Shown piece after piece: positions 9,423 through 18,566 of a stretch of 64,000 nucleotides of DNA. The DNA comes from Planctomycetota bacterium (GTDB lineage Bacteria > Planctomycetota > Phycisphaerae > UBA1845). A model generated the notes under the pieces. The model saw nothing but the letters and a program-made list of their open reading frames with translations. It made no database searches and was not told where the DNA came from. The DNA lies in contig JAJRWX010000073.1 of the NCBI GenBank assembly GCA_024276605.1, forward strand, positions 1-64,000, in the 5' to 3' direction. Both the position numbers and the translations under genes were made by a program. The first letter of the stretch is position 1; each line of letters opens with the position of its first letter.

Positions 9423-10124
9423 ATGGGAATGTACGGTATGGCGAAATGGGGCATGACAATCGACTTGGACCGATGCACGGCTTGCCAGGCATGTGTCACT
9501 GCATGTCAGGTAGAGAACAATCTTCCGCCAACCGGCCCGGAGGAGGCGAGACAAGGACGTAACTTCACATGGATGGAAATGATTCCATTTGAAGGCGAGG
9601 GTGAACGTCCGAAGGGGATCGAAAGATTGCTACCCAGGCCTTGCCTTCATTGCGACAATCCGCCTTGCGTCAAAGTCTGTCCGGTGGAGGCGACATTCAA
9701 GAACGAGGAGGGAATCGTAGGCCAGATCTTCAGCCGATGCATTGGGTGTCGTTACTGTACAACGGCGTGTCCGTATACGGCGCGGTATTTCAACTGGAAC
9801 GAACCGCAATGGCCTAGCCCAATGAACCGACCGTTAAACCCGGATGTTTCGGTGAGAACCAAAGGCGTTGTCGAAAAGTGTACGTTGTGTCACCACAGGC
9901 TGCAGAATGCGCGAGACCAAGCACGGGCGGAAAACAGGCCGTTACATGACGGCGAATATACACCGGCTTGCGTCGAGTCGTGTCCCGCCGGGGCGATGGT
10001 TTTCGGCGATCTCTCAGCCCCTAATAGTGAAGTGTCCAAACTGGCGCACAGCAGGCGTGCGTATAAACTACTTGAGGACCTCGGAACCGAACCAAAAGTG
10101 ATTTATCTACGGGAGGGAGAGTAA
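9423..10124 (+). CDS. Four-cluster ferredoxin subunit (PsrB/QrcC-like)
   Basis: 233 aa. Electron-wire subunit with four cubane-type cysteine sets: CTACQACVTAC from residue 18, CLHCDNPPCVKVC, CIGCRYCTTAC, and CTLC paired with CVESC near the C-terminus. No signal peptide is seen, so export presumably occurs as a passenger of the twin-arginine signal on the preceding subunit. It would pass electrons between the molybdopterin-like subunit and the membrane quinone module. ATG 9438 (MAKWG) is an alternative start; the ribosome binding site is weak for both. It is 20 bases after the previous gene and 1 base before the next. Confidence 0.92.
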   Translation: MGMYGMAKWGMTIDLDRCTACQACVTACQVENNLPPTGPEEARQGRNFTWMEMIPFEGEGERPKGIERLLPRPCLHCDNPPCVKVCPVEATFKNEEGIVGQIFSRCIGCRYCTTACPYTARYFNWNEPQWPSPMNRPLNPDVSVRTKGVVEKCTLCHHRLQNARDQARAENRPLHDGEYTPACVESCPAGAMVFGDLSAPNSEVSKLAHSRRAYKLLEDLGTEPKVIYLREGE

Positions 10125-10125
10125 C

Positions 10126-11511
10126 ATGTCCGCTTCCGCCAAGTCTTCACCTCCGCCGCTGCTCGCAGAAGATGCGATCCTACTCGAACCGATCCTGCAC
10201 ACCGGACCGAAGTTCTATGTGACCGCCGCAGCGCTTCTGAGCATTATCGCATTGGGTGTATACGCGTACTCCGTCCAGTATCGTGACGGTCTAGGCGTCA
10301 CCGGCCTGGGCCGGCCCGTCTACTGGGGGTTTTACATCACCAACTTTGTCTTTTTCATCGGCATTAGCCATGCAGGCACGCTGATATCGGCCATTCTGCG
10401 CATCCTCGGGGCAGAATGGCGGCGGACGATCACGCGATCAGCTGAAGTGATCACTGTCATGGTGATTCTCTTCGGCGTAGGCAGCATCCTCATGGACCTC
10501 GGTCGCCCCGATCGGATGTTGAACGTCATCAAGCACGGACGCTTACAATCTCCCTTGTTGTGGGACGTGTGTAGTATCACGATTTATCTCACCATGAGCA
10601 CAACATATCTTTATTTACCGCTCATACCCGACATCGCCATTCTGCGCGACCACACCAACAAGAGACGATGGTTCTATCGTGCGTTGGCCCTGGGATGGAC
10701 CGGCACACCGCGCCAGCACCGCGTGCTGGAAATACTCATTTCCGTCATGGCCATCATCGTGATACCCGTGGCGATTTCCGTTCACACCGTAGTTAGTTTC
10801 GTCTTTGCGATGACCATTCAACCGATGTGGCACAGTGCGATCTTCGGTCCCTATTTCGTTGTGGGGGCCATTTTCTCAGGCATCGCGGCACTGATCTGTG
10901 CGATGGCCCTGCTCCGATGGGTTTACGGATTGGGAGAATACCTCAAAAAGGTTCATTTCAATAACCTTGGCCTACTTTTGTTGGTGATGTGTTTCGCTTG
11001 GTTCTACTTCACCGCTTCGGAGTTCCTAACGACGTTCTACGGCAGCGAACCGACGCACATGGCGATCTTCTGGATGAAGTTCACCGGACCCTATGCACCG
11101 CACTTTTGGACGATGGTCGTCACGTGCTTCGTCATTCCGGTTACTATTCTGTGCAACAAACGCACACGAACCGTCCTTGGCACCGTGATTGCTTCCGTTT
11201 CCGTCAACATCGGCATGTATCTGGAACGATTCATTATCGTGGTGCCGTCGTTGTCGCAGCCACGTCTCCCCCATTCCGAAGACGTGGTGTACAGCCCGAC
11301 TTGGGTGGAGTGGAGTCTTCTGGCTGCATGTTTCGCGGCATTCATCCTCATGTACATGATCTTTACCAAGCTTTTCCCCATCGTGTCGATCTGGGAAGTG
11401 CAAGAAGGGCGCGAGAAATCGATCGCCGAAGTAACCGAACGAGTCAAGAGCTACCTGCCCGAACCGCAAACGCCGGTGGCTCGACCCAAAATCGTGGAAA
11501 CCACCCCATGA
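10126..11511 (+). CDS. NrfD-family quinone-interacting membrane subunit (QrcD/ActC-like)
   Basis: 461 aa, about ten hydrophobic helices. PVYWGFYITNFVFFIGISHAGTLISAILR and LGRPDRMLNV are hallmark segments of the NrfD/PsrC family that binds menaquinone or ubiquinone. A strong GGGAGGGAG precedes ATG 10126. The length and the segment SWVEWSLLAACF-like C-terminal helix match the longer ActC/QrcD members rather than short NrfD. Its stop codon overlaps the next start (ATGA). It is the probable membrane anchor and quinone site of the complex. Confidence 0.92.
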   Translation: MSASAKSSPPPLLAEDAILLEPILHTGPKFYVTAAALLSIIALGVYAYSVQYRDGLGVTGLGRPVYWGFYITNFVFFIGISHAGTLISAILRILGAEWRRTITRSAEVITVMVILFGVGSILMDLGRPDRMLNVIKHGRLQSPLLWDVCSITIYLTMSTTYLYLPLIPDIAILRDHTNKRRWFYRALALGWTGTPRQHRVLEILISVMAIIVIPVAISVHTVVSFVFAMTIQPMWHSAIFGPYFVVGAIFSGIAALICAMALLRWVYGLGEYLKKVHFNNLGLLLLVMCFAWFYFTASEFLTTFYGSEPTHMAIFWMKFTGPYAPHFWTMVVTCFVIPVTILCNKRTRTVLGTVIASVSVNIGMYLERFIIVVPSLSQPRLPHSEDVVYSPTWVEWSLLAACFAAFILMYMIFTKLFPIVSIWEVQEGREKSIAEVTERVKSYLPEPQTPVARPKIVETTP

Positions 11512-12794
11512 GCAACCAGTTAAACCACCGATGGCATCAGTTCGCAACCGGCGTCGTAGTCGGCACCGTCGTGTTAGGATTCGCATGCGTAACACGCGTA
11601 CAAGCACAATCGATTCAAGTAACCGACGTTTCATCCGGTGACGTCACGCGTGGTTGGCGCATTTTTCACGAGAAGGAATGCGTGGACTGCCATGCCATTT
11701 GGGACCAAGGCGGTCACGTCGGACCCGATCTGGGGCGCAGCCGTACCGGACAACTCTCCGCCGGGCAACTGGCCGGAGTCATGTGGAATCATATTCCCAA
11801 GATGTTGGGCCAGATAGAAGAAACCGGTCACGCGCCAAGTACGTTGTCGCGCGATGAGATGAACGAATTATTCTCACTGATCTTTTTTGTGCGGCAGCTT
11901 GACGAACAGGGCAATCCAAGACGCGGCGAGCAGATACTCCGCAATAAGGGATGTACAGAGTGCCATTCCGTTGACACTTCAGAGGGTGGCGTCGGCCCCG
12001 ACCTAGCAAAATGGGGCAAGTACGCCAATCCCATTGTGTGGGCGCAAATGATGTGGGAACACGCGCCACTCATGGAGGAAGCGATGCGGCGCTCGGATAT
12101 GGTATGGCCGAAACTGGAAGGGAGTGACTTGGTCCACATTGTCGCCTATGTTCGTAGTGCCGGTGTGAGCGGTGAGAAAAACTACCTCCACCCCGGTTCC
12201 GTGGCCAACGGACAACAGCTCTTCCTGGATAAGGCGTGCAACCAATGTCATCCCGCCCGCGCCGCGGGTTCAAGTGGTTCTGCCACCGGTCCGGATTTAT
12301 CCAAAGCGAACTTGCCCACATCGGTTGGGGCGCTGGCTTCGCGTATGTGGAATCATTCACCCGCAATGACGAAAATCATGCGTGAGAAAAATGTTGAACG
12401 GCGGCCAATCAACCCACAGGAATTGGCTGACATTCTCGCGTATATTCTAGCTTTAGGCCATCTGGATGATGAAGGTGATGCCCTAAAGGGCGAGCAAATC
12501 TTCGCACAAAAAGGATGTATACAATGCCATGAACGTGAAGGGGTAGCCAATGCCATAGCACCTGCCGTCGCACAATTAAGCGGCCATGCCACACCGGTGG
12601 GAATGGCCGCGACGATGTGGAACCATGGTGCTTCGATGCTCGAACAAATGACGGAAGCCGGGCTATCATGGCCGGTATTCAATGACAAAGAGATGGTGGA
12701 CCTGCTGGCGTATCTGAGAACACTGAACTCCGCCACTGGTGCGCGCGGCGTCTCCAGCCAGGGTGAAACACCGCAAACCGGGAAAGGGGATTAA
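11508..12794 (+). CDS. Four-domain class I cytochrome c with repeated MWxH motif
   Basis: 428 aa from ATG 11508, which overlaps the previous stop; a longer same-frame opening that begins inside the NrfD gene is a shadow. A signal peptide (VVVGTVVLGFACVTRVQAQ) is followed by four mono-heme cytochrome c modules with CxxCH at residues 58, 149, 244 and 337. Every module has a copy of MWNH or MWEH followed by a Met (about 92, 182, 280, 370), the likely distal-ligand region. The tandem modules suggest a heme wire made by internal duplication. It takes the place of the ActE-type monoheme cytochrome in alternative complex III. Confidence 0.9.
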   Translation: MSNQLNHRWHQFATGVVVGTVVLGFACVTRVQAQSIQVTDVSSGDVTRGWRIFHEKECVDCHAIWDQGGHVGPDLGRSRTGQLSAGQLAGVMWNHIPKMLGQIEETGHAPSTLSRDEMNELFSLIFFVRQLDEQGNPRRGEQILRNKGCTECHSVDTSEGGVGPDLAKWGKYANPIVWAQMMWEHAPLMEEAMRRSDMVWPKLEGSDLVHIVAYVRSAGVSGEKNYLHPGSVANGQQLFLDKACNQCHPARAAGSSGSATGPDLSKANLPTSVGALASRMWNHSPAMTKIMREKNVERRPINPQELADILAYILALGHLDDEGDALKGEQIFAQKGCIQCHEREGVANAIAPAVAQLSGHATPVGMAATMWNHGASMLEQMTEAGLSWPVFNDKEMVDLLAYLRTLNSATGARGVSSQGETPQTGKGD

Positions 12795-12796
12795 GG

Positions 12797-13312
12797 ATGC
12801 TACGAACCGCATCAATGTTCGTGATCCTGATCGTCGTGGTTGGGTTCGTCACGATCGTCTATGGGATTGCTTTCCGAAGTGAACGGATTGTTCAACCCAT
12901 AGCATTTAATCATGTCGTCCACCTAGACGGCGCAGGCATGCAATGCATTGAGTGCCATATGGACGCCGAAACGGGTGTGTCCGCCGGCCTGCCAGGCAAG
13001 CGTATCTGCTACGACTGCCACGATATTGATGATGAGGCGAATACTCATCCCGAAAAGGACAAGCTCTTTGCGTTCGATGAGCAGGACATGGACATTCCCT
13101 GGCAGCGCGTAGCTATCACAAGGCCGGACGTATACTTTTCGCACCGCCGCCACGTCACCTCGGGGAAACTCGAATGCACGGAATGTCACCGAGATCAGCC
13201 AACACTATTAACCCCACCTTCTACTGCCCGGCTGGTTATGCCCATGGATGCCTGCATCCAATGTCATAAGAAAAGTGGAGTATCGAGTGACTGTCTTGCC
13301 TGTCATCGGTAA
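12797..13312 (+). CDS. Membrane-anchored pentaheme cytochrome c (ActA/QrcA-like)
   Basis: 171 aa. One N-terminal transmembrane helix (residues 7-26) anchors a periplasmic class III/c7-type domain with five CxxCH sites at residues 50, 71, 127, 153 and 166, plus scattered His residues suited to bis-His ligation (FNHVVH, FSHRRHV). ActA of alternative complex III is also a single-helix pentaheme protein, and QrcA is a similar hexaheme one. It starts two bases after the preceding stop in the same operon. Confidence 0.88.
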   Translation: MLRTASMFVILIVVVGFVTIVYGIAFRSERIVQPIAFNHVVHLDGAGMQCIECHMDAETGVSAGLPGKRICYDCHDIDDEANTHPEKDKLFAFDEQDMDIPWQRVAITRPDVYFSHRRHVTSGKLECTECHRDQPTLLTPPSTARLVMPMDACIQCHKKSGVSSDCLACHR

Positions 13313-13437
13313 TGTTGATGGAATGATCTCCTGCAACACACGCAACGGTTACGGGAACTAAACAATGAGGAATGGCAAATTCAGCAATCGTTGATTAAAT
13401 TCGTCATTCGCGGTACGCAGTTGAAAAGGATTTGGCT

Positions 13438-13923
13438 ATGAGTCGGACAGTGAGGCATTTGGCATTGGGCGCATCAACCGGCATCACGGTTTTTTCGATC
13501 GTCGTACCTCTTATACACTTGTCCGTCGAATTGGCCACGTTCGCCGGTGTGGAATTCGGCCCTTGGAACAGCCTGATTGAAGTCTTCATCTTCCTCGTGA
13601 CGGCGGCGATGGTCGGTATTTTTCCGTGGGGCCTATGGATCGTTCTAACCGACGCTCGGAAAGTGCAGATATTCGATGCGACTCATGAGGTCATCAAATA
13701 TTCACTGGCCGCGATCGTCGTGTACGTGTCCTTGACTCTTCTCGTCTGCACTCTCCTGCAGGACATTTACGCGCAGTTTCGCTGGTTGTTTTCACCAGCC
13801 CTGCTTGTTAGCGCAGTAGCGCTCATGCACTGGCGTTGGAACAGAGTATGGATGTTTCCCACTAAGTTAGGATTTCGAGGAGTTCTTGAATACGCCCTCG
13901 CTGTTCGGCATGATTCCGAATAG
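13438..13923 (+). CDS. Small integral membrane protein of unknown function
   Basis: 161 aa, about four hydrophobic helices (TGITVFSIVVPLIHLSVEL; EVFIFLVTAAMVGIFPWGLW; LAAIVVYVSLTLLVCTLL; FSPALLVSAVALMHW). ATG 13438 is chosen because AAAAGGA lies eight bases upstream, not the TTG six bases earlier. It follows the cytochrome operon on the same strand, so it may be an accessory membrane subunit in the way that ActF or ActD are, but I do not recognise the family. Confidence 0.65.
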   Translation: MSRTVRHLALGASTGITVFSIVVPLIHLSVELATFAGVEFGPWNSLIEVFIFLVTAAMVGIFPWGLWIVLTDARKVQIFDATHEVIKYSLAAIVVYVSLTLLVCTLLQDIYAQFRWLFSPALLVSAVALMHWRWNRVWMFPTKLGFRGVLEYALAVRHDSE

Positions 13924-14478
13924 CTGTCATCCGGCATGAACATATTCTCCATTCGGATATCAGCCAGTCCTCATCTGATTTAGTACACAGCTGTGTATGT
14001 TCTGCGAAAACGGCCTTTCTAATCTTGAAACGCGTTACTTTGGAGTCAGTTGTTTGGCATACTAAATGCGTATAATTTGAATGCCATAAAAAGCCTACCC
14101 AAAGGCCCGCATAAGCCATACCATCACATGCCCCGACCGTGAAAGTAAGATCGATGTGAACATAGTCATATCGGCCCTACTTCATGAACGTATTCGCCAT
14201 GAATGATAGAAGAGGACACCAACGCCAAACATCAACGACTCGACGGATATGAGCAAGTGTATAAACAAGATCGTCGCGTATGGGCGAATGCCAAGCCGTC
14301 GGTAGGACTTATAATCTCATCGAGATCGGGGTGATTTTGTTGAATGCTAAAACCATGAGGGGCATCCAAGTATCGGTCAGGTTACACCTTGAGAATGTTC
14401 CGGGGATATCCGATACTCAACATCGGACATGCCAAGAAATTTGATGGCCATACATAGCCGTCATATGTGAGGTACACT
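13924..14478. other. Intergenic region before sucrose genes
   Basis: About 555 bases without a supported gene. A perfect TATAAT occurs at 14071-14076 and another at 14310-14315, both reading toward the sucrose-phosphatase gene, but neither has a good -35 box at the proper distance. They are noted as weak promoter candidates only. Confidence 0.35.
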
Positions 14479-15237
14479 ATGAGCAAGAAACGTTTATTCG
14501 CAACAGATCTGGACGGCACGTTTATTGGTGACGACGATGCCATGTTTGCACTATGGCGCCAGCTAAAGGAGCGCGACCTCATCATCGCCTTTTCAACCGG
14601 ACGGCACCTTCAGTCCATCGAAAGCTTTTACGCCGAAAAGAAATTCTCAGGGTTAGCCGACGTCTGTATATGTATGGTCGGTACGGACATTCACTTTTTA
14701 GGTGACGATGGCTATCAGCTTGACCAAGCATGGCACTCGGTCATCTCTGAAGGATGGAACAAGGAAGCCGTCGAACAAATCTTGTCTGCGATTCCGGAAG
14801 CGCGCATGCAGGATGTTCAATGGCAATCACCATTCAAATCCAGCTACTACCTGGAGGACAAGGTTGAGCAGCATTTACAGACCATCAACGAGCAGCTTGA
14901 GAAGGCGGGCTTATGTGCCAAGGTCGTATACTCGGCCGGCAAGTTCCTCGACCTACTCCCCATTCGCTCTGGGAAAGGTGAAGCGGTCAAGTTTGTCGCT
15001 CAACGGCTTGGCGTCGAGCCATGTGACGTCGTAACATGTGGGGACACCGGCAATGATCTTGACATGATGCGCTCGGAGTTGGGTTTCAGAGGCATTGCTG
15101 TTGGTAACGCAGCCGATGAACTAAAGTCATTCAAGGCTTCGCATGTTTACCACGCTAGTAGTCATTTCGCAGCGGGCATCCAGGAGGGCTTGCATGCCTA
15201 CGGATGGATAAAGCCCGAAATCGTAGCTTCAACATGA
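14479..15237 (+). CDS. Sucrose-phosphate phosphatase-like HAD hydrolase
   Basis: 252 aa from ATG 14479, preceded by GAGG. Haloacid dehalogenase fold, class IIB: motif I DLDGTF (Asp nucleophile), motif II FSTGR, a lysine in the KGEAVKF segment, and motif IV GDTGNDLDMM. Length and cap arrangement fit sucrose-6-phosphate phosphatase, which releases sucrose. The call is strengthened by the sucrose-phosphate-synthase-like glycosyltransferase directly downstream. Mannosyl- or glucosylglycerate phosphatases are related and remain possible. Confidence 0.78.
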   Translation: MSKKRLFATDLDGTFIGDDDAMFALWRQLKERDLIIAFSTGRHLQSIESFYAEKKFSGLADVCICMVGTDIHFLGDDGYQLDQAWHSVISEGWNKEAVEQILSAIPEARMQDVQWQSPFKSSYYLEDKVEQHLQTINEQLEKAGLCAKVVYSAGKFLDLLPIRSGKGEAVKFVAQRLGVEPCDVVTCGDTGNDLDMMRSELGFRGIAVGNAADELKSFKASHVYHASSHFAAGIQEGLHAYGWIKPEIVAST

Positions 15238-15296
15238 TGGCGTTTGAGTGTGATTGATTAACGAACGACTAACAGTCTATCGAGGAGTATTAAGTA

Positions 15297-16676
15297 ATGG
15301 TTAGTGCTGGAGTAACGTGCGCGGATAAAACATCAGAATGCTTCGAAAGCTGCGGTCGTAAACATATTCTTATGATAACTAATCACGGCGTTCATGAGTG
15401 GGACGTCGTACCCGGCCTTCCAGACACCGGCGGGCAAAACGTTTACGTCAACCAATTTTCTGAAGCGCTCGTCGACATGGGATACCGCGTGACCATAGCC
15501 AACCGCGGCGGATACCCGCACCCCAAAACAGGAAAGCCGCAGTGTGGCCATGTGTATCATACATCGGGGTATGCGCGGATCGTATACCTTGAGGACGGTA
15601 AAGCTGAGTTCATCCGCAAGGAAGACATGGACGCTCAAATCCCCGAGTTGGCTAAAAACCTCAAGCATCAGGTCGAGGAAAACGGTGACACCTTTGAACT
15701 AATCATTTCACATTACTGGGATGCGTGCAAACTTGGCATGTTGGTCAACAATGCGAATAGACAGCATGTACCCCATATCTGGATACCGCACTCGTTGGGC
15801 GCCTTGAAGAAACGAAATATGGAACCTTCCACTTGGGCAAGTTTACGCATCGACGAACGTATTGCTTGTGAACGAGAACTATTGGCGTCCATCGACGCTG
15901 CCGTTTCCACCTCGACTGCGATACGCGATACATTTAAGGACGATTATGGCTACGATGCGAAGCACTTCCTACCACCGTGTATTGATCAGCAGCGATACCG
16001 GCCCCGAACCGATGAGGAGATTGAGCCTGTTTGGTCATATCTTGCAGGGCTATGTGACTTAAGTGTAGATGAACTTCGCAGAAAAAAGTTTGTCACTGAA
16101 ATCAGTCGCACGGACAACACGAAACGTAAAGATGTATTGATCAACGCGTTCCGCCGTGTAAAAGATGAAGTCCCCGAGGCCATGTTACTCGTCGCTATCG
16201 ACCCACACGCCAAAGCGCTGCATGACCAACTCCAGGATCAGGTTACAGAGTTGGGTCTTCAACATGATGTCATCTCACTTGGTTCCGTTTGGGATATGCT
16301 GCCGTTGGTCTATTGCGCTACCGATGTTTATTGCACACCGTCCGTGATGGAGGGTTTTGGGATGAGCGCACAGGAGGCGGCGGCTTCTGGAAAACCGATT
16401 GTATCGTCAAATCTTGTGCCCTTTGTGGTGGAGTACCTCGTTGGGTCCGAGCCACAACGAGTCGAGGTTGAATCGAAGGATGTACTCTTTGGCCAAGCGG
16501 GCGTTGTGGTGCAAGCCGACTGTGTTAAAGGTTTCGCCAACGCCTTAGTGACACTTCTCAAGGATGACGAGCGCCGTAAACAAATGGGTGACAAAGCTCG
16601 GGATATCACGGTGCCGTATTTTACCTGGGCGCATTTGACTGAGCAACTTCTTGAAGATCTGGGTGTAACCGTTTAA
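15297..16676 (+). CDS. GT4 glycosyltransferase, sucrose-phosphate synthase-like
   Basis: 459 aa. N-terminal Rossmann domain with VVPGLPDTGGQNVYVNQFSEAL, the glycine-rich acceptor loop shared by sucrose synthases and sucrose-phosphate synthases, and HYWDACKLG and IPHSLGALKK. The C-terminal GT-B domain has TPSVMEGFGMSAQEAAASGKPIV, the nucleotide-sugar E-x7-E signature. GAGGAG lies upstream of ATG 15297. Together with the preceding phosphatase it forms a plausible two-step sucrose pathway from a nucleotide-glucose and fructose 6-phosphate. It lacks a fused phosphatase domain, as expected when the phosphatase is separate. Confidence 0.82.
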   Translation: MVSAGVTCADKTSECFESCGRKHILMITNHGVHEWDVVPGLPDTGGQNVYVNQFSEALVDMGYRVTIANRGGYPHPKTGKPQCGHVYHTSGYARIVYLEDGKAEFIRKEDMDAQIPELAKNLKHQVEENGDTFELIISHYWDACKLGMLVNNANRQHVPHIWIPHSLGALKKRNMEPSTWASLRIDERIACERELLASIDAAVSTSTAIRDTFKDDYGYDAKHFLPPCIDQQRYRPRTDEEIEPVWSYLAGLCDLSVDELRRKKFVTEISRTDNTKRKDVLINAFRRVKDEVPEAMLLVAIDPHAKALHDQLQDQVTELGLQHDVISLGSVWDMLPLVYCATDVYCTPSVMEGFGMSAQEAAASGKPIVSSNLVPFVVEYLVGSEPQRVEVESKDVLFGQAGVVVQADCVKGFANALVTLLKDDERRKQMGDKARDITVPYFTWAHLTEQLLEDLGVTV

Positions 16677-16688
16677 GGAAGGTAAAGC

Positions 16689-17702
16689 ATGGGAGAGATC
16701 GTCACAGCCTCGCATCATGAACTCGCGGATACGTTGATCGAAATCTGGGGAAAGCAAGCACGCGACGGCTTCTTGCTCTCCGATCCGAGCCTCATCGATA
16801 TCCCCACGCGCGAAGTCTTCGACGAGCAAATCGGTGTGGCCTTTCGTTTTCGATGGATGCCGCACCGTGAGATCCGCGGCGACATCAAAGCCCTCGAACA
16901 AAGGGGCATACTCAACCCCGATCGTGATGAAACCAAGCTGTTTCGGGATACCCGAGATGCACAAGGCAGGCATTGCTTCTTGTGCGAATCGAATATACTT
17001 GAATGCCATCCCAAAGAGACATTGGTAGGGATGCGTCTGTTAGGGCGTGAGTACTTGGCTGGGGCCAATTTTGCTTGGATCGAACCGAATCACTTTACCG
17101 TGATGCCGCGCGAGCATTGTGACCAGGCATATACGCGACACGTACTCGATGCCATGCTAGACCTACACGCTCAAACACAGGGACACTTCCGGGTATTGTT
17201 CAATGGTCCCAACGCCGGCGCGACTATCCCCTGGCACATGCATTACCAGATTGTGACAGCGGCTCTTCCCATCGAAAACCTTATCCTGCAGGCAGAAGAT
17301 ACATATCCTACGGCAGTACGTCGCTTCACTTTACAGGGTGACGGTGCTGATCGCGCACATGCTCTGGCGCAACGATGGCTTGATGGCGATGCCTTGAATC
17401 GAAGCCTCAATCTCCTGGTCGCTACGGTGGATGCATCACCGTGCATCTTCGTGTTTCCACGCGATCGGCGATATGCCAAAACCAAAGAGAAAGGTCTGGT
17501 CGGTGGCTTTGAAGTAGCTGGTGATTTCGTGCTCAGTTCGCCATCAGAGGAAACGATTTACAAAAATGCGGATGTGGCTATGGCCCGAAAGATCCTCGGC
17601 GAAGTACGACCGCCCGACTGGACTGACTCAATAGTAGTCAAGGATATGCCCGGCAGCCTTACAGATACCGGAAATCATGCGTGTATCGGGACGTCTGCTT
17701 GA
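16689..17702 (+). CDS. GalT/HIT-fold nucleotidyltransferase or phosphorylase
   Basis: 337 aa. The active-site signature is IPWHMHYQ (residues 180-187), the His-x-His-x-Gln of the galactose-1-phosphate uridylyltransferase / GDP-hexose phosphorylase branch. HCFLCESN (Cys96, Cys99) resembles the zinc-binding pair of GalT-type enzymes, and FTVMPREHCDQ is also typical. It starts 12 bases after the glycosyltransferase stop with GGAAGG upstream, so it belongs to the same operon. A role in nucleotide-sugar turnover for sucrose metabolism is likely, but the sugar and nucleotide cannot be read from the sequence. Confidence 0.7.
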   Translation: MGEIVTASHHELADTLIEIWGKQARDGFLLSDPSLIDIPTREVFDEQIGVAFRFRWMPHREIRGDIKALEQRGILNPDRDETKLFRDTRDAQGRHCFLCESNILECHPKETLVGMRLLGREYLAGANFAWIEPNHFTVMPREHCDQAYTRHVLDAMLDLHAQTQGHFRVLFNGPNAGATIPWHMHYQIVTAALPIENLILQAEDTYPTAVRRFTLQGDGADRAHALAQRWLDGDALNRSLNLLVATVDASPCIFVFPRDRRYAKTKEKGLVGGFEVAGDFVLSSPSEETIYKNADVAMARKILGEVRPPDWTDSIVVKDMPGSLTDTGNHACIGTSA

Positions 17703-17730
17703 CGACTTCGTTTGGCAGATACACCCTTCT

Positions 17731-18045
17731 TTAAGTGCAGGCTACTTCGGCTTGCTCAACCTCTGACGCCTCTTCCGCCGCCCATTTGGGATACAACGCT
17801 TTCGCTGTGTTCGTCCAGTAAGAAGCTAAGAGCGATGGATCAGGCCGATGATCATGGAACGCCTTCCATATCTGAAGCGGTCTCATATCACATCTTACCC
17901 ATGCCGGACAGATGTCATAAACCTCGATGCCATATTCTCGAAGACGAGCAGCCATGGCATTTGTATCTTGGTCGTGGATGCTAAACGACAAAATGGCATT
18001 GCTGAGTGTCAAAATAAAATGACCTGTTTTGGCATCAAAACTCAT
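17731..18045 (-). CDS. Small hypothetical protein
   Basis: 104 aa when started at the ATG complementary to 18043-18045, which has GGAG about ten bases upstream on this strand; a longer frame to 18105 exists. The sequence begins MSFDAKTGHFILTLSNAILSF, contains WVRCDMRPLQIWKAFHDHRPD and ends acidic. It looks like a natural composition but I do not recognise a domain. It is convergent with the sucrose operon and ends 28 bases from it. Confidence 0.4.
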   Translation of the reverse strand: MSFDAKTGHFILTLSNAILSFSIHDQDTNAMAARLREYGIEVYDICPAWVRCDMRPLQIWKAFHDHRPDPSLLASYWTNTAKALYPKWAAEEASEVEQAEVACT

Positions 18046-18566
18046 GATCTCATTCTCCGATCGTTCGCCTATTTGCTCCCCATAGTCTAACAGGTAAGTT
18101 CGCAACGCCTTAGCTGTGCATCCTTCTAGCCGACGCCGAACTGCATGGTTGCCAGCGCTGCGCAGCTTGCTTAAAGCTGCCCACTTCGAACGAACGTCTA
18201 GGGCATGTATCGTTCTCTCGACTTCCTAATAGCGGCGCTTTACGAGAATCCACAGACATGATGTACGTCCAGTATTCATTGGCTCGAGACACTTTGAAGG
18301 CATATCTCGTTGAGGTAACGCTCGCTACGTTGCGTGCGAAGGTCTGCTCAACAATAACGGCGCTTCTCACTACGCATCATCATCTCATCAGAAGTTTTTA
18401 ATGATGGTATCAATCTAACATTATCTTATTTAGCATTAGTTTTCATCCGATTTAATGGGTATCCGGTTGGAAGGGAGAACGCGTAGAGAATAGTCGTAGA
18501 TACATACAGGGCCAATGAGATTTACGACGTTCATGGTAACTGCAAAACATCGAAAGGAATGAAACC
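18046..18566. other. Intergenic region upstream of pckA
   Basis: About 520 bases. A minus-strand frame at 18110-18370 could encode 86 residues but has no ribosome binding site or known motif, so it is not called. AT-rich sequence at 18400-18450 probably includes the pckA promoter; no clear -35/-10 pair could be placed. Confidence 0.35.

Noticed and set aside
10989-11507. Long N-terminal extension of the four-domain cytochrome
   Set aside because: It lies inside the NrfD gene in another frame; ATG 11508 has a signal peptide and an ATGA overlap.
18110-18370. 86-codon minus-strand frame
   Set aside because: No ribosome binding site and no recognisable motif; too weak to call.
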